DNA of 64,000 nt from Lysobacter spongiicola DSM 21749 (GTDB lineage: Bacteria; Pseudomonadota; Gammaproteobacteria; Xanthomonadales; Xanthomonadaceae), in contig NZ_FUXP01000013.1 of the NCBI RefSeq assembly GCF_900167055.1, positions 1 through 64,000 of the forward strand. Direction: 5' to 3'. Of the stretch, positions 1 to 9,544 are shown one piece after another; the first letter of the stretch is position 1, and every line of letters begins with the position of its first letter. The notes under the pieces were generated by a model. The model was not told where the DNA came from. It did not search any database and saw nothing but the letters and a program-made list of their open reading frames with translations. A program made the translations under genes and the position numbers.

Positions 1-2694
1 AGCACCGCGGTCGGCGGCACGCTTTATGTCGAGGATGCCGAAGGCAACGTGCTGTTCGACCAGAACACCGTGGCCAACGAAGTCGGCGCCACGGCCACCG
101 GCGCCGGCGCACAGGCCAATGGTGCCTACAGCACGGCCAGCGGCGCGGCGGCCAGTTCCAACGGTGCGCAGTCCACCGCGATGGGCTACAGCAGCATCGG
201 TGGCGGGGACGGCAGCAGCGCGTTCGGTGGCTTCAGCGAAGCCGGCGGATTCCTGTCCTCCGCCCTGGGTTATGGATCGGTCGCCTCCAGCGACTACGCC
301 ACCGCCGTCGGAGCGGCGGCGACCGCCAGCGGCGCCAGCAGCACCGCGGTGGGTGAGTACAGCCTGGCCACGGGCGAGGAGAGCACCGCCGTAGGCGGCA
401 CCGCGTTCGGCTTCTTCTCCACGGAAGCTTCCGGCACCGGCGCCTCGGCATTCGGCAACGGTGCATGGGCTACCGGCGCCTATAGCCTGTCGATGGGCTG
501 GCTGAGCAGTGCCGATGGCGACAACTCCGTTGCCGTGGGCGGCGCATCGTGGGCAGAGGCCGCCGACTCCACCGCCCTCGGCTACGGCTCCAACGCCGCA
601 GCCGAGAACAGCGTCGCGCTGGGTGCCGGCTCGGTTGCCGACCGTGCGAACACCGTGTCGGTGGGCGAAGCGGGTGGCGAGCGCCAGATCACCAATGTCG
701 CTGCTGGTACCGCGGGCACGGATGCCGTCAACGTCGACCAGCTGAATGCGGTCGCAGCCGAAGCCGGAGAGACCAGCCGCCACTTCAAAGCCACCGGCGA
801 AGCCGATGCCGGGGTCGAGGGTGAGGAGTCGCTGGCAGCCGGCGCGGACGCGTATGCCGAGGGCGACTACGCAACGGCCGTGGGTTCGGCCAGCAGCGCG
901 ATCGGCGAGGGCGCCACCGCTACCGGCTCGGGCGCGATGGCACTGGGCGGCGCGGCGACGGCTGGCGGCATGAATGCCACCGCCATCGGCGACAACACCA
1001 GCGCCTACGGCAGCAACAGCCAGGCTACTGCAGGCGACGCCACCGCGACCGGTGCCAACAGCATCGCGTCCTCCGAATACGCCACCTCAACCGGCGCAGA
1101 GAGCGAAGCGAGTGGCCTCTACGGTACTGCCAATGGTGCGGCGAGCATCGCCAGCGGCGACGGAAGCGCCGCGACTGGCGCCCTGAGCGAGGCGTCGGGC
1201 ACCGAGTCCACGGCTGCGGGCTTCTTCAGCCTGGCCAGCGGAGAGCTGTCCACGGCCATCGGTGCCGAGAGTGTCGCCAGCGGGACCACCGCGGCTGCAC
1301 TGGGCTTCGCTGCCGAGGCGGGTGGAGACTTCTCCACTGCGGTGGGCGGGCTTTCCAACGCCGCCGCCTACAACAGCACGGCTGTCGGCAACAGCGCGAT
1401 CGTGGCCGGGGAAGACGGTACCGCCGTCGGCTCCGACAGCATCGTGACCGCGGACGGCGGCACTGCGGTGGGCCAGGGCAGCATCGCGATCGGCGACAAC
1501 AGCGTGGCCCTGGGTGCCGGCTCGGTCGCCCTGCGCGATGACAGTGTCTCGGTCGGCCTGGCAGGCAGCGAGAGGCAGATCACCAACCTCGCCGCCGGCA
1601 CGATGGCCACCGATGCCGTCAACTTCGGCCAACTCAGCAACGTGGCGTCCGTCCTCGGCGGCGGCGCTTCCATGGCCGGCGGCGTCTTCGCTCCGCCGAG
1701 CTACATGATCCAGGGCAACAGCTACGGGAACATCGGATCGGCATTCGCCGCCGTGGACCAGCGGCTGAGCGCCCTGCAGGTCGAGATCGACTCGGTGGAC
1801 ATGGTGCCCGGTCCGCGTGGTCCGGAAGGCCCGGTAGGCCCCGTAGGGCCGACCGGAACGGAGGGCCTGGCAGGTACGCCGGGTGCAGAAGGTCCGCAGG
1901 GTCCGCAGGGCGCATCAGGTGTCGTGTCGTCGCGCGGGCCGGGAACCGGCCTGGGCGTTGGCAGCTCCACGGCCGATCCGGATGACACCGCGGTCGGTGC
2001 CGGTGCGGTGGTCGACGCTTCCAACAGCACCGCCGTTGGCAGTGGCAGCTACGTCGATGCCAGCGCCAGCAACTCGGTCGTGGTCGGTGCCAATGGCAGC
2101 TCCAGTGCTTCCGGCGGCACCGTGGTGGGCCAGGATGCTTCGGTAACCGCGAACGGTGCAGTCGCACTCGGCCAGGGCTCCGTTGCCGACGAGGCCAATA
2201 CGGTGTCGGTCGGCTCCGCCTCCAACCAGCGCAGGGTGACCAACGTCGCCAGTGGCGTAGCGGCGACGGACGCGGCGAACGTGGCCCAGGTGAATGCGGG
2301 CGACGCACAGGCCCTGAACTCGGCCCGCTCCTACACCGACACCCGGGCCACGCAGACCCTGAGCTCGGCCAACGCCTATACCGACACGCGCTTCAACGTA
2401 CTCAGCGACGACTTCACCGCGTTCCGCGGCGAGGTTGACCAGCGGTTCAACGAGTACGACCACCGCATCGACCAGATGGGGGCGATGAATGCCGCCATGG
2501 TCAACATGGCCACCAGTGCCGCCGGCATCAACACCACCAACCGGGTGGGCATGGGCGTCGGCTTCCAGAACGGTGCGGCCGCCCTGTCCCTGGGCTACCA
2601 GCGCGCGGTTTCGGACCGCGCGACGGTCACCTTCGGCGGAGCCTTCAGCGGCGACGACACCTCCGTGGGTGCCGGCGTCGGCTTCGGCTGGTAG
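1..2694 (+). CDS. Trimeric autotransporter adhesin (YadA-like), 5'-truncated by window
   Basis: C-terminal part of a surface adhesin; the frame is open back to base 1, so the true start and signal peptide lie outside the window. The protein is built from left-handed beta-roll head repeats rich in Ala/Gly/Ser with the recurrent SVALGAGS and STAVG types. Three neck modules of the form ITNVAAGTAGTDAVNVDQL end near 755, 1635 and 2295. A collagen-like Gly-X-Y tract of 12 triplets occupies 1810-1917. A heptad-like stalk leads to a YadA anchor domain (about 2437-2691) ending in Gly-Trp, as expected for outer-membrane barrel insertion. Family knowledge: three chains form one 12-stranded pore and display the stalk for adhesion or autoaggregation. 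The target of binding cannot be read from sequence. Confidence 0.93.
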   Translation, partial: STAVGGTLYVEDAEGNVLFDQNTVANEVGATATGAGAQANGAYSTASGAAASSNGAQSTAMGYSSIGGGDGSSAFGGFSEAGGFLSSALGYGSVASSDYATAVGAAATASGASSTAVGEYSLATGEESTAVGGTAFGFFSTEASGTGASAFGNGAWATGAYSLSMGWLSSADGDNSVAVGGASWAEAADSTALGYGSNAAAENSVALGAGSVADRANTVSVGEAGGERQITNVAAGTAGTDAVNVDQLNAVAAEAGETSRHFKATGEADAGVEGEESLAAGADAYAEGDYATAVGSASSAIGEGATATGSGAMALGGAATAGGMNATAIGDNTSAYGSNSQATAGDATATGANSIASSEYATSTGAESEASGLYGTANGAASIASGDGSAATGALSEASGTESTAAGFFSLASGELSTAIGAESVASGTTAAALGFAAEAGGDFSTAVGGLSNAAAYNSTAVGNSAIVAGEDGTAVGSDSIVTADGGTAVGQGSIAIGDNSVALGAGSVALRDDSVSVGLAGSERQITNLAAGTMATDAVNFGQLSNVASVLGGGASMAGGVFAPPSYMIQGNSYGNIGSAFAAVDQRLSALQVEIDSVDMVPGPRGPEGPVGPVGPTGTEGLAGTPGAEGPQGPQGASGVVSSRGPGTGLGVGSSTADPDDTAVGAGAVVDASNSTAVGSGSYVDASASNSVVVGANGSSSASGGTVVGQDASVTANGAVALGQGSVADEANTVSVGSASNQRRVTNVASGVAATDAANVAQVNAGDAQALNSARSYTDTRATQTLSSANAYTDTRFNVLSDDFTAFRGEVDQRFNEYDHRIDQMGAMNAAMVNMATSAAGINTTNRVGMGVGFQNGAAALSLGYQRAVSDRATVTFGGAFSGDDTSVGAGVGFGW

Positions 2695-2751
2695 GCGGCA
2701 CAAATCCAACAACACACCGAAAGACGACGAACCACGAAGGAAGGAATCGAG

Positions 2752-4617
2752 ATGACCCAGAAACACAACGCCCTGAAGATGACGCTGCTGGCCACCGTAA
2801 TCGCCTCCGCGATCGCCGCACCCGCCGCGATGGCCGGCAACGGCACCCCGTTCGAGACGCGGCCGGTATCGACCAGCACGCCTGCGCAGGACGGCGCCCG
2901 GCTCATCGTGCAGTACCGCGATGGTGCGGCTGCGCCTGCCGCGAAGCTGCGGACCGTCAACGCCGCCGCGAGCCGCGCCCATTCCGCGCGCATGATCCGT
3001 TCGACTGCCGATGCCCGCCAGCCGGCTCCGACCGCCCGTTACATGCGCAAGCTCGCCGTCGGCGCCGACCTGCTGAAGCTCTCCCACAAGGTCGGCAAGG
3101 CCGAGCTGGACGCGCTGGTGCGGGAGCTGTCCGCGGACCCGGCCGTCGCCCATGTCGAGATCGACCAGATGCTTCGCCATACGGGCCTGCCGCAGCGCAG
3201 CGCGCCGGTCATGGCGCAGCCGCAACTGGTGCCTGACGACCAGTACTACCAGCAGTACCAGTGGCACCTGCAGGACACGGCGGGTGGCATCAATGCCACC
3301 GAAGCCTGGGACACCAATGCCGGGGCAGGCGTGGTGGTCGCGGTGCTGGATACCGGCATCGTGCCGCACCCGGACATGGACACGAACATGTTGCCGGGCT
3401 ACGACTTCATCACCGACTCGGAAGTGTCCCGTCGCCCGACAGATGAGCGTGTACCGGGTGCATACGACTACGGCGACTGGTACGAGGATGGCGAGTGCGG
3501 CGAGCCTGTGGGTTCGGGCAGCTCGTTCCACGGCACCCACGTGGCGGGTACCGTGGCCGAACTGACCAATAACAGCATCGGCATGGCCGGCGTTGCGCAC
3601 AACGCGCAGGTGCTGCCGGTCCGCGTGCTGGGCAAGTGCGGCGGCTACACCTCCGACATTGCCGACGCGATCATCTGGGCCGCCGGCGGCTCCGTCGCCG
3701 GCGTCCCCGACAACGGGACACCTGCCGAGGTCATCAACCTCAGCCTGGGCGGGAGCGGCAGCTGCGCGGCGATCAGCCAGGCGGCAATCAACCAGGCGGT
3801 GGCACTGGGTACCACGGTGGTGGTGGCAGCCGGCAACAGCAACGGCAACGCCGCCAACTACACCCCGGCCAGTTGTGACGACGTAGTCTCGGTCGGTGCG
3901 GCGCGCATCACCGGTGGCCGCGCCTCCTACTCGAACTATGGTGCGGTGGTCGACCTTGCCGGCCCGGGCGGCGGCGGTGGCGTGGACGGCAATCCCAACG
4001 GCTACGTCTGGCAGGCCGCGAACGATTCCGATACTTCGCCGGACCTCGGCAGCCCCACCTACATGGGCTTGGCCGGCACCTCCATGGCGGCCCCGCACGT
4101 GGCGGGCGTCGCGGCCATGATCCAGAGCGTCGTGGTCGGTGCAGGAGAGGCCCCCAAGACCCCGGCCGAAGTCGAGGCGATCCTGGTCGACAGTGCCCGG
4201 GCCTTCCCGGCCACCCCCGACCAGCCGATCGGCAGCGGACTGCTCGACGCGCCGGATGCGATCGCCGCCGCGCTTGGCGATGACGATGACGACGGTGACG
4301 ACGACGCCATCCCGCTGACCAACAAGGTGCCGCTCGGCGGACTGTCCGGCAGCGCCGGCAGCGAGAAGCTCTACAGCATCGAGGTGCCTGCCGGCGCCCG
4401 TATGCTGAACGTGCTGACCTATGGCGGCAGCGGCAACGTCAGCATCTATGTCAGTGCCGGCGACGCCCCGACCACCGAGGATTACGACCACCGTTCGGCG
4501 CGTCCGGGCAACAACGAGACGGTGCGGGTGCGCAACCCTGAAGCGGATACCTACTACATCCGCGTCGTGGGCGCAGCCGCCTTCTCCGGCGTGACCCTGC
4601 AGGCCCGCGTCGACTGA
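2752..4617 (+). CDS. Secreted S8 (subtilisin-like) serine protease with C-terminal PPC domain
   Basis: 621 aa exported endopeptidase. A Sec signal peptide (about residues 1-28, ending AMA-G) is followed by an inhibitor-I9-like propeptide (about 48-160). The peptidase domain has the classical triad: Asp200 in VLDTGI, His260 in HGTHVAGT, Ser444 in GTSMAAPHVAG. A short Asp-rich linker near residues 510-520 leads to a pre-peptidase C-terminal (PPC) beta domain to the end. This domain order is typical of extracellular proteases of Lysobacter and Xanthomonas. The start ATG follows AAGGAAGGAATCGAG, a strong ribosome site. It begins 57 bp after the adhesin gene, so the two may be co-transcribed; whether it processes the adhesin is only a guess. 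Confidence 0.95.
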   Translation: MTQKHNALKMTLLATVIASAIAAPAAMAGNGTPFETRPVSTSTPAQDGARLIVQYRDGAAAPAAKLRTVNAAASRAHSARMIRSTADARQPAPTARYMRKLAVGADLLKLSHKVGKAELDALVRELSADPAVAHVEIDQMLRHTGLPQRSAPVMAQPQLVPDDQYYQQYQWHLQDTAGGINATEAWDTNAGAGVVVAVLDTGIVPHPDMDTNMLPGYDFITDSEVSRRPTDERVPGAYDYGDWYEDGECGEPVGSGSSFHGTHVAGTVAELTNNSIGMAGVAHNAQVLPVRVLGKCGGYTSDIADAIIWAAGGSVAGVPDNGTPAEVINLSLGGSGSCAAISQAAINQAVALGTTVVVAAGNSNGNAANYTPASCDDVVSVGAARITGGRASYSNYGAVVDLAGPGGGGGVDGNPNGYVWQAANDSDTSPDLGSPTYMGLAGTSMAAPHVAGVAAMIQSVVVGAGEAPKTPAEVEAILVDSARAFPATPDQPIGSGLLDAPDAIAAALGDDDDDGDDDAIPLTNKVPLGGLSGSAGSEKLYSIEVPAGARMLNVLTYGGSGNVSIYVSAGDAPTTEDYDHRSARPGNNETVRVRNPEADTYYIRVVGAAAFSGVTLQARVD

Positions 4618-4642
4618 TCCCCCTGCTCGTGCTCGTAGTACA

Positions 4643-4672
4643 GGCCCCGGCACTCGCCGGGGCCTTCTTTTT
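4643..4672 (+). terminator. Rho-independent terminator of the S8 protease gene
   Basis: Perfect 8-bp GGCCCCGG/CCGGGGCC stem with a 6-nt loop, followed by TTCTTTTT, 25 bp after the protease stop codon. Confidence 0.88.
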
Positions 4673-4735
4673 GGAGCTGCTGGCGCTCGCTGCGGGTGGG
4701 CTAGACTGCCTCTCCCCGCAGACCGGCCGATTGCG

Positions 4736-5593
4736 ATGTCCCTACGCCTGCATGCCGTGGCGCTGACCACCGCCCTCTCACTGCTCGCCGGTTGCCAGCA
4801 CGGCGCCGTGCGCCCGGCCCCCGACGACAACCTCAATGCGGTGTTGTGGATGCAATCGTCCGCGGAGTATGCCGCCGGCACCCGCCAGGCCTATCGTGCG
4901 GCGGCGGAGCGGCTGGACCAGGCGCTGGCCGACCCTGACTGGAGCGCGCTGGCGCCGGGCGAGCGTCCCGCGTCCGGGGCGGGCAGGAGGCCGGCGGTGG
5001 TGCTCGATGTCGATGAGACCGTGCTCGACAACTCGCCCTACCAGGCACGGTTGGTGCGTGACGGGGCGGAATTCGACGAGGCGACGTGGGCAGCCTGGGT
5101 CGCCGAGGCCAGCGCCCGACCGGTGCCGGGGGTGCTCGATTTCGCCCGCGAGGCAAGCGAACGCGGGGTCACCCTGCTCTACGTCTCCAACCGTACCGAA
5201 GAACAGCAGGCCGCGACCCTGCGCAACCTGCGCTCGGCCGGCCTGCCGGTGGTCGATGAAACGGTATTCCTGGGCAAGGGGATGGAAGTCGAGGGCTGCC
5301 GGCAAGAGTCCAGCAGCGACAAGCACTGTCGCCGGCAGTGGGTCGGGCAGCGTTACCGCGTCCTGATGCAGTTTGGCGACCAGCTGGGTGATTTCGTCCG
5401 GGTCGAGCCCAACAGTCCGGCGCACCGCAGGGGGCTGGTGGAGACCCACGGCGACTGGTTCGGCGAACGCTGGTGGATCCTTCCCAACCCCAGCTACGGA
5501 GACTGGCAGCCCGCGGTTTTCGACAACCAGTGGAGCAGGCCAGCGGCCGAGCGGCGGGCGGCAAAACGGGATGCGCTGGAGACCGCCCGCTGA
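4736..5593 (+). CDS. Lipoprotein acid phosphatase / 5'-nucleotidase, e(P4) family (HAD)
   Basis: 285 aa outer-membrane-type lipoprotein phosphatase. An N-terminal signal ends in the lipobox LLAGC (Cys19). The HAD motif I DVDETVLDN contains the nucleophile and acid Asp91 and Asp93, and a Ser/Asn motif II follows in LLYVSNRTEEQ. Length and layout match Haemophilus e(P4), which dephosphorylates nucleotides such as NMN in the periplasm; the substrate here is inferred from the family. A TAGACT -10-like box lies at 4702-4707. The gene stands alone between the protease terminator and the next lipoprotein gene. Confidence 0.9.
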   Translation: MSLRLHAVALTTALSLLAGCQHGAVRPAPDDNLNAVLWMQSSAEYAAGTRQAYRAAAERLDQALADPDWSALAPGERPASGAGRRPAVVLDVDETVLDNSPYQARLVRDGAEFDEATWAAWVAEASARPVPGVLDFAREASERGVTLLYVSNRTEEQQAATLRNLRSAGLPVVDETVFLGKGMEVEGCRQESSSDKHCRRQWVGQRYRVLMQFGDQLGDFVRVEPNSPAHRRGLVETHGDWFGERWWILPNPSYGDWQPAVFDNQWSRPAAERRAAKRDALETAR

Positions 5594-5684
5594 CGGCGGA
5601 TGCCGTTTCCGGGACCCGCTTGGCTTGTTACCCCGGCCGCCCACGGTGAAGATGGCCGCAATGCGACTGGGGAGCCGCAACTGC

Positions 5685-6620
5685 ATGTCCTTGATTCGAC
5701 GTTTTGCCACCTTCATCCAGCCGGCGACCGCCGTGGCGGTGCTCATCGGCATGCTGGTGATCGGTGGCTGCGACCGCGGCCCGACCGGTGCCAAGGATGA
5801 TCCGGTGCCAGCTGGGCCGACCGAGGCGGTGCGCCAGCTCATCCAGGACCTGCGCAACGACGATCTTCCAGCCTACGCGCGCCACGCCCTCCCGCCCGCC
5901 CTGCACCGCCGCATGGAGGTGGCCTGGTCGGAGGGGCGTACCATCTGGCCCTTGACCGAGTTGCCGCTGGATGATCGCCTCCCGGCCTTCATCAGCGTGT
6001 TGGCCGCCCCGGAAGCGGAGAAAGAGCTGCTGGCGGCCTACAACCGCCAGTTCGCCGGTGCCGACCGCGAACTGCGCAGTGCCGCGGCCACGCTGGGGCT
6101 GTTCGCGGGACAGTATGTCCAGGGCGCAGCCGAATACAGCGATGCCGAGCGCGAGCACTACCTCCAGCTGATCGCCGCGCTGAGCGAGTGGGGGCGGCAG
6201 GCGCCGCTCGGCGATCCGGAACGGGCCAGGCGGGTGATTCCCTCACTGGTCGCCGCGGCCCGTACCACCGGCCTGGCGGGCCCGGAAGCGTTTGCGAGGA
6301 ACGGCATGGAACGCAGCCTGACACGCCTTGGGCCCTTCTTCTCGCGGATGAAGCAGGTGTTGGCCGAATTCGGCCTCGACCTGGATGCCTCGCTTGCCGG
6401 CAGCCAGGTCACCCTGATCCAGCAGACCGGTGACACCGCCCGGGTGTCGGTGGCCTATGAAGTGTCCGGCCGCCCGGTGGTGGCAGAGGTGCTGCTCGAG
6501 CGCCTGGACGGTCGCTGGTACCTCACCGATCTGCTGCGCCATGCGGAAGTCGAGGCCGGGCCTGCACCAGCATCGGCCCCGGCGGTACCGGGAGCGGATC
6601 CGGCCGTCCGGACCCCTTGA
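5685..6620 (+). CDS. Lipoprotein of unknown function
   Basis: 311 aa; not recognised. The N-terminus MSLIRRF plus a hydrophobic stretch ending VIGGC (Cys about 29) is a lipoprotein signal peptide. The remainder is predicted mostly helical, with an N-terminal region rich in Arg/Asp/Leu and a C-terminal segment (VTLIQQTGDTARVSVAYEV onward, ending DGRWYLTDLLRH) resembling the NTF2-like/DUF4878-type pattern of lipoproteins. The reading frame is open further upstream (to 5373), but that stretch overlaps the phosphatase gene. The ATG at 5685 is chosen because it gives a clean signal peptide; ATG 5661 is an alternative. It ends 47 bp before plsB. Confidence 0.75.
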   Translation: MSLIRRFATFIQPATAVAVLIGMLVIGGCDRGPTGAKDDPVPAGPTEAVRQLIQDLRNDDLPAYARHALPPALHRRMEVAWSEGRTIWPLTELPLDDRLPAFISVLAAPEAEKELLAAYNRQFAGADRELRSAAATLGLFAGQYVQGAAEYSDAEREHYLQLIAALSEWGRQAPLGDPERARRVIPSLVAAARTTGLAGPEAFARNGMERSLTRLGPFFSRMKQVLAEFGLDLDASLAGSQVTLIQQTGDTARVSVAYEVSGRPVVAEVLLERLDGRWYLTDLLRHAEVEAGPAPASAPAVPGADPAVRTP

Positions 6621-6654
6621 GGGAGCGATTCGGCGGCGGGGTCGGGCGAAACGG

Positions 6655-6660
6655 CATAAT
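6655..6660 (+). promoter_or_regulatory. Probable -10 element (CATAAT) of plsB
   Basis: CATAAT ends 7 nt before ATG 6668. If it is the -10 box, the transcript starts at or next to the start codon, and the in-frame ATG at 6659 would lie inside the promoter. No clear -35 box is visible. Confidence 0.45.
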
Positions 6661-6667
6661 GCCCCCG

Positions 6668-9412
6668 ATGCCGAACCAGACCCCCCTGCCATTCCCTGAA
6701 TCCGAGCCGGGTAAGACGCCCGACCCGGCCGCTGGCGCCACCGATCCTGCGGCCCCGCCCGTGGATTCGTCCACGGGTGCGGTTCCGCCATTTGCGCCCG
6801 GCTCGACGCTGGGCCGCTCCGAGGCCGCGGAAGAGCCGTTGCAGGCGCCACCACCGGGCCCCGGCCGCCCGCCCAAGGCCGAGGTGGAAGGCCGGCCGTG
6901 GTGGGCACGGTTGCTGGGCAAGGTCCTCTCGCCCTGGGTCTCGCTGACACTGGAGCCGGCCGAGCCTGCCGAGTTCGCCCCGGGCCTGCTGGAGAAGCCG
7001 GTCTGCTACGTGATCGAGCACTACGGCCTGTCGAACGCGCTGATCCTCGACCGGGCCTGTCGTGAAACCGGCCTGCCATCGCCGCTGCGCGAGCTGCCGG
7101 GCAATCCGCTGGGCCGGCAGCGCGCGTATGTCGCACTCTCGCGCCGCAACGTCAGCACGCTGGCGCCGCTGCAGCAGTCGCTCGGCACCTCACCGCCCGC
7201 TTCCAAGACCCACTCGGGGTCCCTGGCGCGGTTGCTGGAGGCGCATCGCGAGGATCCGGCACTGGACGTGCAACTGGTCCCCGTATCGATCTTCGTCGGC
7301 CGTGCCCCGGACAAGAGCAGCGGCTGGTTTTCGGTGCTGTTCTCGGAAAACTGGGCCATCGTCGGCCGGTTCCGCCGCTTGCTGGCAATCGCCCTCAACG
7401 GCCGGGACACGACGGTGCGGTTCGCCCCGCCTGTCAGCCTGCGGGACATCATCAACGAGGACCTTCCGCCGGAACGTACCGTGCGCAAGCTCTCGCGCGT
7501 ACTGCGTACCCACTTCCGGTTGATCCGTGCCGCGGTCATCGGGCCGGACCTCTCCACCCGGCGGTTGCTGGTGGACCAGGTGCTGGCATCGACCCCGGTG
7601 AAGGAAGCCATCGCCGACCAGGCCCGGCGCGAGAACTCCAGCCCCGCCGATGCCTGGCGCAAGGCGCATGGTTACGCTTACGAGATCGCGGCGGACTATT
7701 CGCACCCGGTGGTGCGTTCGGCCAGCTTCCTGCTGACCCCGGTCTGGAACCGCATCTACCGCGGCGTGCTGGTCCACCACCTGGACAAGCTCAAGCAGGC
7801 CGCGCCGGGCCACGAAGTGGTGTACGTGCCCTGCCACCGCAGCCACATGGACTACCTGCTGCTGAGCTACCTGCTGTACACGCGCGGCATCGTGCCGCCG
7901 CACATCTTCGCCGGCATCAACCTCAACCTGCCGGTGATCGGCACCCTGCTGCGCAAGGGCGGCGCGTTCTTCGCCCGCCGCAGCTTCCGCGGCAACGCGC
8001 TGTACTCGGCGGTGTTCCGCGAATACATGGCCCAGCTGGTGTCCGGCGGCTATTCGATCGAGTACTTCATCGAGGGCGGGCGATCGCGCACCGGGCGGCT
8101 GCTGCCACCCAAGGGCGGCACCCTGGCGATGACGGTGCGCGCCTACCTGCGGCAGCCGACGCGGCCGGTGCTGTTCCAGCCGGTCTATATCGGCTACGAG
8201 AAGCTGATGGAGGGCAACAGCTACCTGGACGAGCTGACCGGGAAGCCGAAGGAGAAGGAATCCATCTGGCAACTCATCACCGGCATCCCGAAGGTGCTGC
8301 GCTCCAACTACGGGCAGGTGGTGGTCAACTTCGGCGAGCCGATCCTGCTCAACGACGTGCTGGCACGCCATGCACCGGAGTGGCAGGGCGAGCGCCTGCC
8401 GGATGAAGAGAAACCGGCGTGGCTGTCGACGACGGTCGACGCGCTCGCGCAGAACATCCAGGTCAACGTCAACCGCGCAGCCGACGTCAATCCGATCAAC
8501 CTGCTGGCGCTCGCGCTGCTCTCCACGCCCAAGCACGCCATGGGCGAGAGCGACCTGCTCGCCCAGATCGCGCTGAGCAAGACCCTGCTCGCGGAACTGC
8601 CGTACTCGGACCGGGTGACGGTGACGCCGCACGCGCCGGAGGAGATCGTTGCCCACGGCGAGGAGATCGGGGTGCTCATGCGCACCACGCATCCGCTGGG
8701 GGACGTGCTGCATGTCGGGGGCGACAACGCGGTGCTGCTCAGCTACTTCCGCAACAACGTGCTGCATCTGTTCACGTCGGCTTCGTGGGTCGCGTGCTGC
8801 TTCCAGAACAACCGCCGCATGGGCCAGGACGGCGTGCTCCGCCTCGGCCGCAGCGTGTACCCGTTCCTCCAGTCCGAGTTGTTCCTGCCATGGACGGAAG
8901 ACGAGTTCGTGCAGCGCCTGGCCGGCACGATCGATGTGTTCGTGCGTGAGGGGCTGCTCGAGCGGGTCGGGGAGGACGACGGCGGCATCCTCGCCCGCAA
9001 CGCCGGCCAGTCCGATGAGGTGTTCCGCCTGCGTGCGATCGGCCATTCGCTGCAGCAGGCGTTCGAGCGCTACTACATCGCGATTTCCGTGCTGGCCAAG
9101 AACGGCCCCGGCACGCTCAGCGCCGGCGAACTGGAAAGCCTGTGCCAGTTGGCCGCCCAGCGCCTGAGCCTGCTGTATGCACCGGCCGCGCCGGAGTTCT
9201 TCGACAAGACGCTGTTCCGGGGATACATCCAGAAGCTGCGCGAGCTGAAGCTGGTCCGGGTCGACGAGAATGGCAAGCTGACCTTTGATGACCGGCTGGA
9301 GGCGTGGGCGCGCGACGCCCGTTTCATCCTCGGCCGCGAGCTGCGCCACAGCATCGAGAAGGTCAGCCCCGAGGCCGCCAGGCAGGAGCCCGAGGACGCC
9401 CTGCCGGATTGA
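6668..9412 (+). CDS. plsB: Glycerol-3-phosphate 1-O-acyltransferase
   Basis: Inner-membrane enzyme that transfers an acyl chain from acyl-ACP or acyl-CoA to sn-glycerol-3-phosphate, the first step of phospholipid synthesis. About 914 aa, in the range of long PlsB proteins. All four acyltransferase blocks are visible: HRSHMD (His390 and Asp395, the HX4D catalytic pair), GGAFFARRSFRG, FIEGGRSRTGRL and VLFQPVYIGYEKL. The first 80 residues are a Pro/Ala-rich, low-complexity extension. An open TTG start at 6617 and ATG 6659 also exist; 6668 is preferred because a -10-like CATAAT sits immediately upstream. It is followed by cfa, another lipid gene, 132 bp later. Confidence 0.95.
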   Translation: MPNQTPLPFPESEPGKTPDPAAGATDPAAPPVDSSTGAVPPFAPGSTLGRSEAAEEPLQAPPPGPGRPPKAEVEGRPWWARLLGKVLSPWVSLTLEPAEPAEFAPGLLEKPVCYVIEHYGLSNALILDRACRETGLPSPLRELPGNPLGRQRAYVALSRRNVSTLAPLQQSLGTSPPASKTHSGSLARLLEAHREDPALDVQLVPVSIFVGRAPDKSSGWFSVLFSENWAIVGRFRRLLAIALNGRDTTVRFAPPVSLRDIINEDLPPERTVRKLSRVLRTHFRLIRAAVIGPDLSTRRLLVDQVLASTPVKEAIADQARRENSSPADAWRKAHGYAYEIAADYSHPVVRSASFLLTPVWNRIYRGVLVHHLDKLKQAAPGHEVVYVPCHRSHMDYLLLSYLLYTRGIVPPHIFAGINLNLPVIGTLLRKGGAFFARRSFRGNALYSAVFREYMAQLVSGGYSIEYFIEGGRSRTGRLLPPKGGTLAMTVRAYLRQPTRPVLFQPVYIGYEKLMEGNSYLDELTGKPKEKESIWQLITGIPKVLRSNYGQVVVNFGEPILLNDVLARHAPEWQGERLPDEEKPAWLSTTVDALAQNIQVNVNRAADVNPINLLALALLSTPKHAMGESDLLAQIALSKTLLAELPYSDRVTVTPHAPEEIVAHGEEIGVLMRTTHPLGDVLHVGGDNAVLLSYFRNNVLHLFTSASWVACCFQNNRRMGQDGVLRLGRSVYPFLQSELFLPWTEDEFVQRLAGTIDVFVREGLLERVGEDDGGILARNAGQSDEVFRLRAIGHSLQQAFERYYIAISVLAKNGPGTLSAGELESLCQLAAQRLSLLYAPAAPEFFDKTLFRGYIQKLRELKLVRVDENGKLTFDDRLEAWARDARFILGRELRHSIEKVSPEAARQEPEDALPD

Positions 9413-9544
9413 CCGGCGACGGCCTGCAACGGCAGAGGTGCCGCGCTAACATGGGCCAGGGCCGGAGCGTCGCGGACCGGCCGGGGCGCCCCAGGGCGCT
9501 GGAGCGGAACAACGGGGCCGCGACGACTGCCGGAGGATCGTGCC

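Noticed and set aside
1810-1917. Phage tail-fibre origin of the collagen-like tract
   Set aside because: Flanked in frame by YadA head and neck modules; no phage genes nearby.
100-2300. Possible tandem DNA repeats or CRISPR-like array
   Set aside because: The periodicity comes from adhesin head repeats at protein level; there is no exact repeat-spacer structure.
1915-4881. 988-codon open frame on the minus strand across the adhesin and protease genes
   Set aside because: Lies wholly opposite two well-supported genes, has Arg/Gly/His-rich low-complexity translation and no domain; a high-GC shadow frame.
5373-5660. Upstream extension of the lipoprotein frame at 5.7 kb
   Set aside because: Overlaps the e(P4) phosphatase gene; the signal peptide begins only at 5685.
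7190-9349. 719-codon minus-strand frame opposite plsB
   Set aside because: Antisense of a conserved gene with repetitive Arg/Gln/Val composition; no motif.
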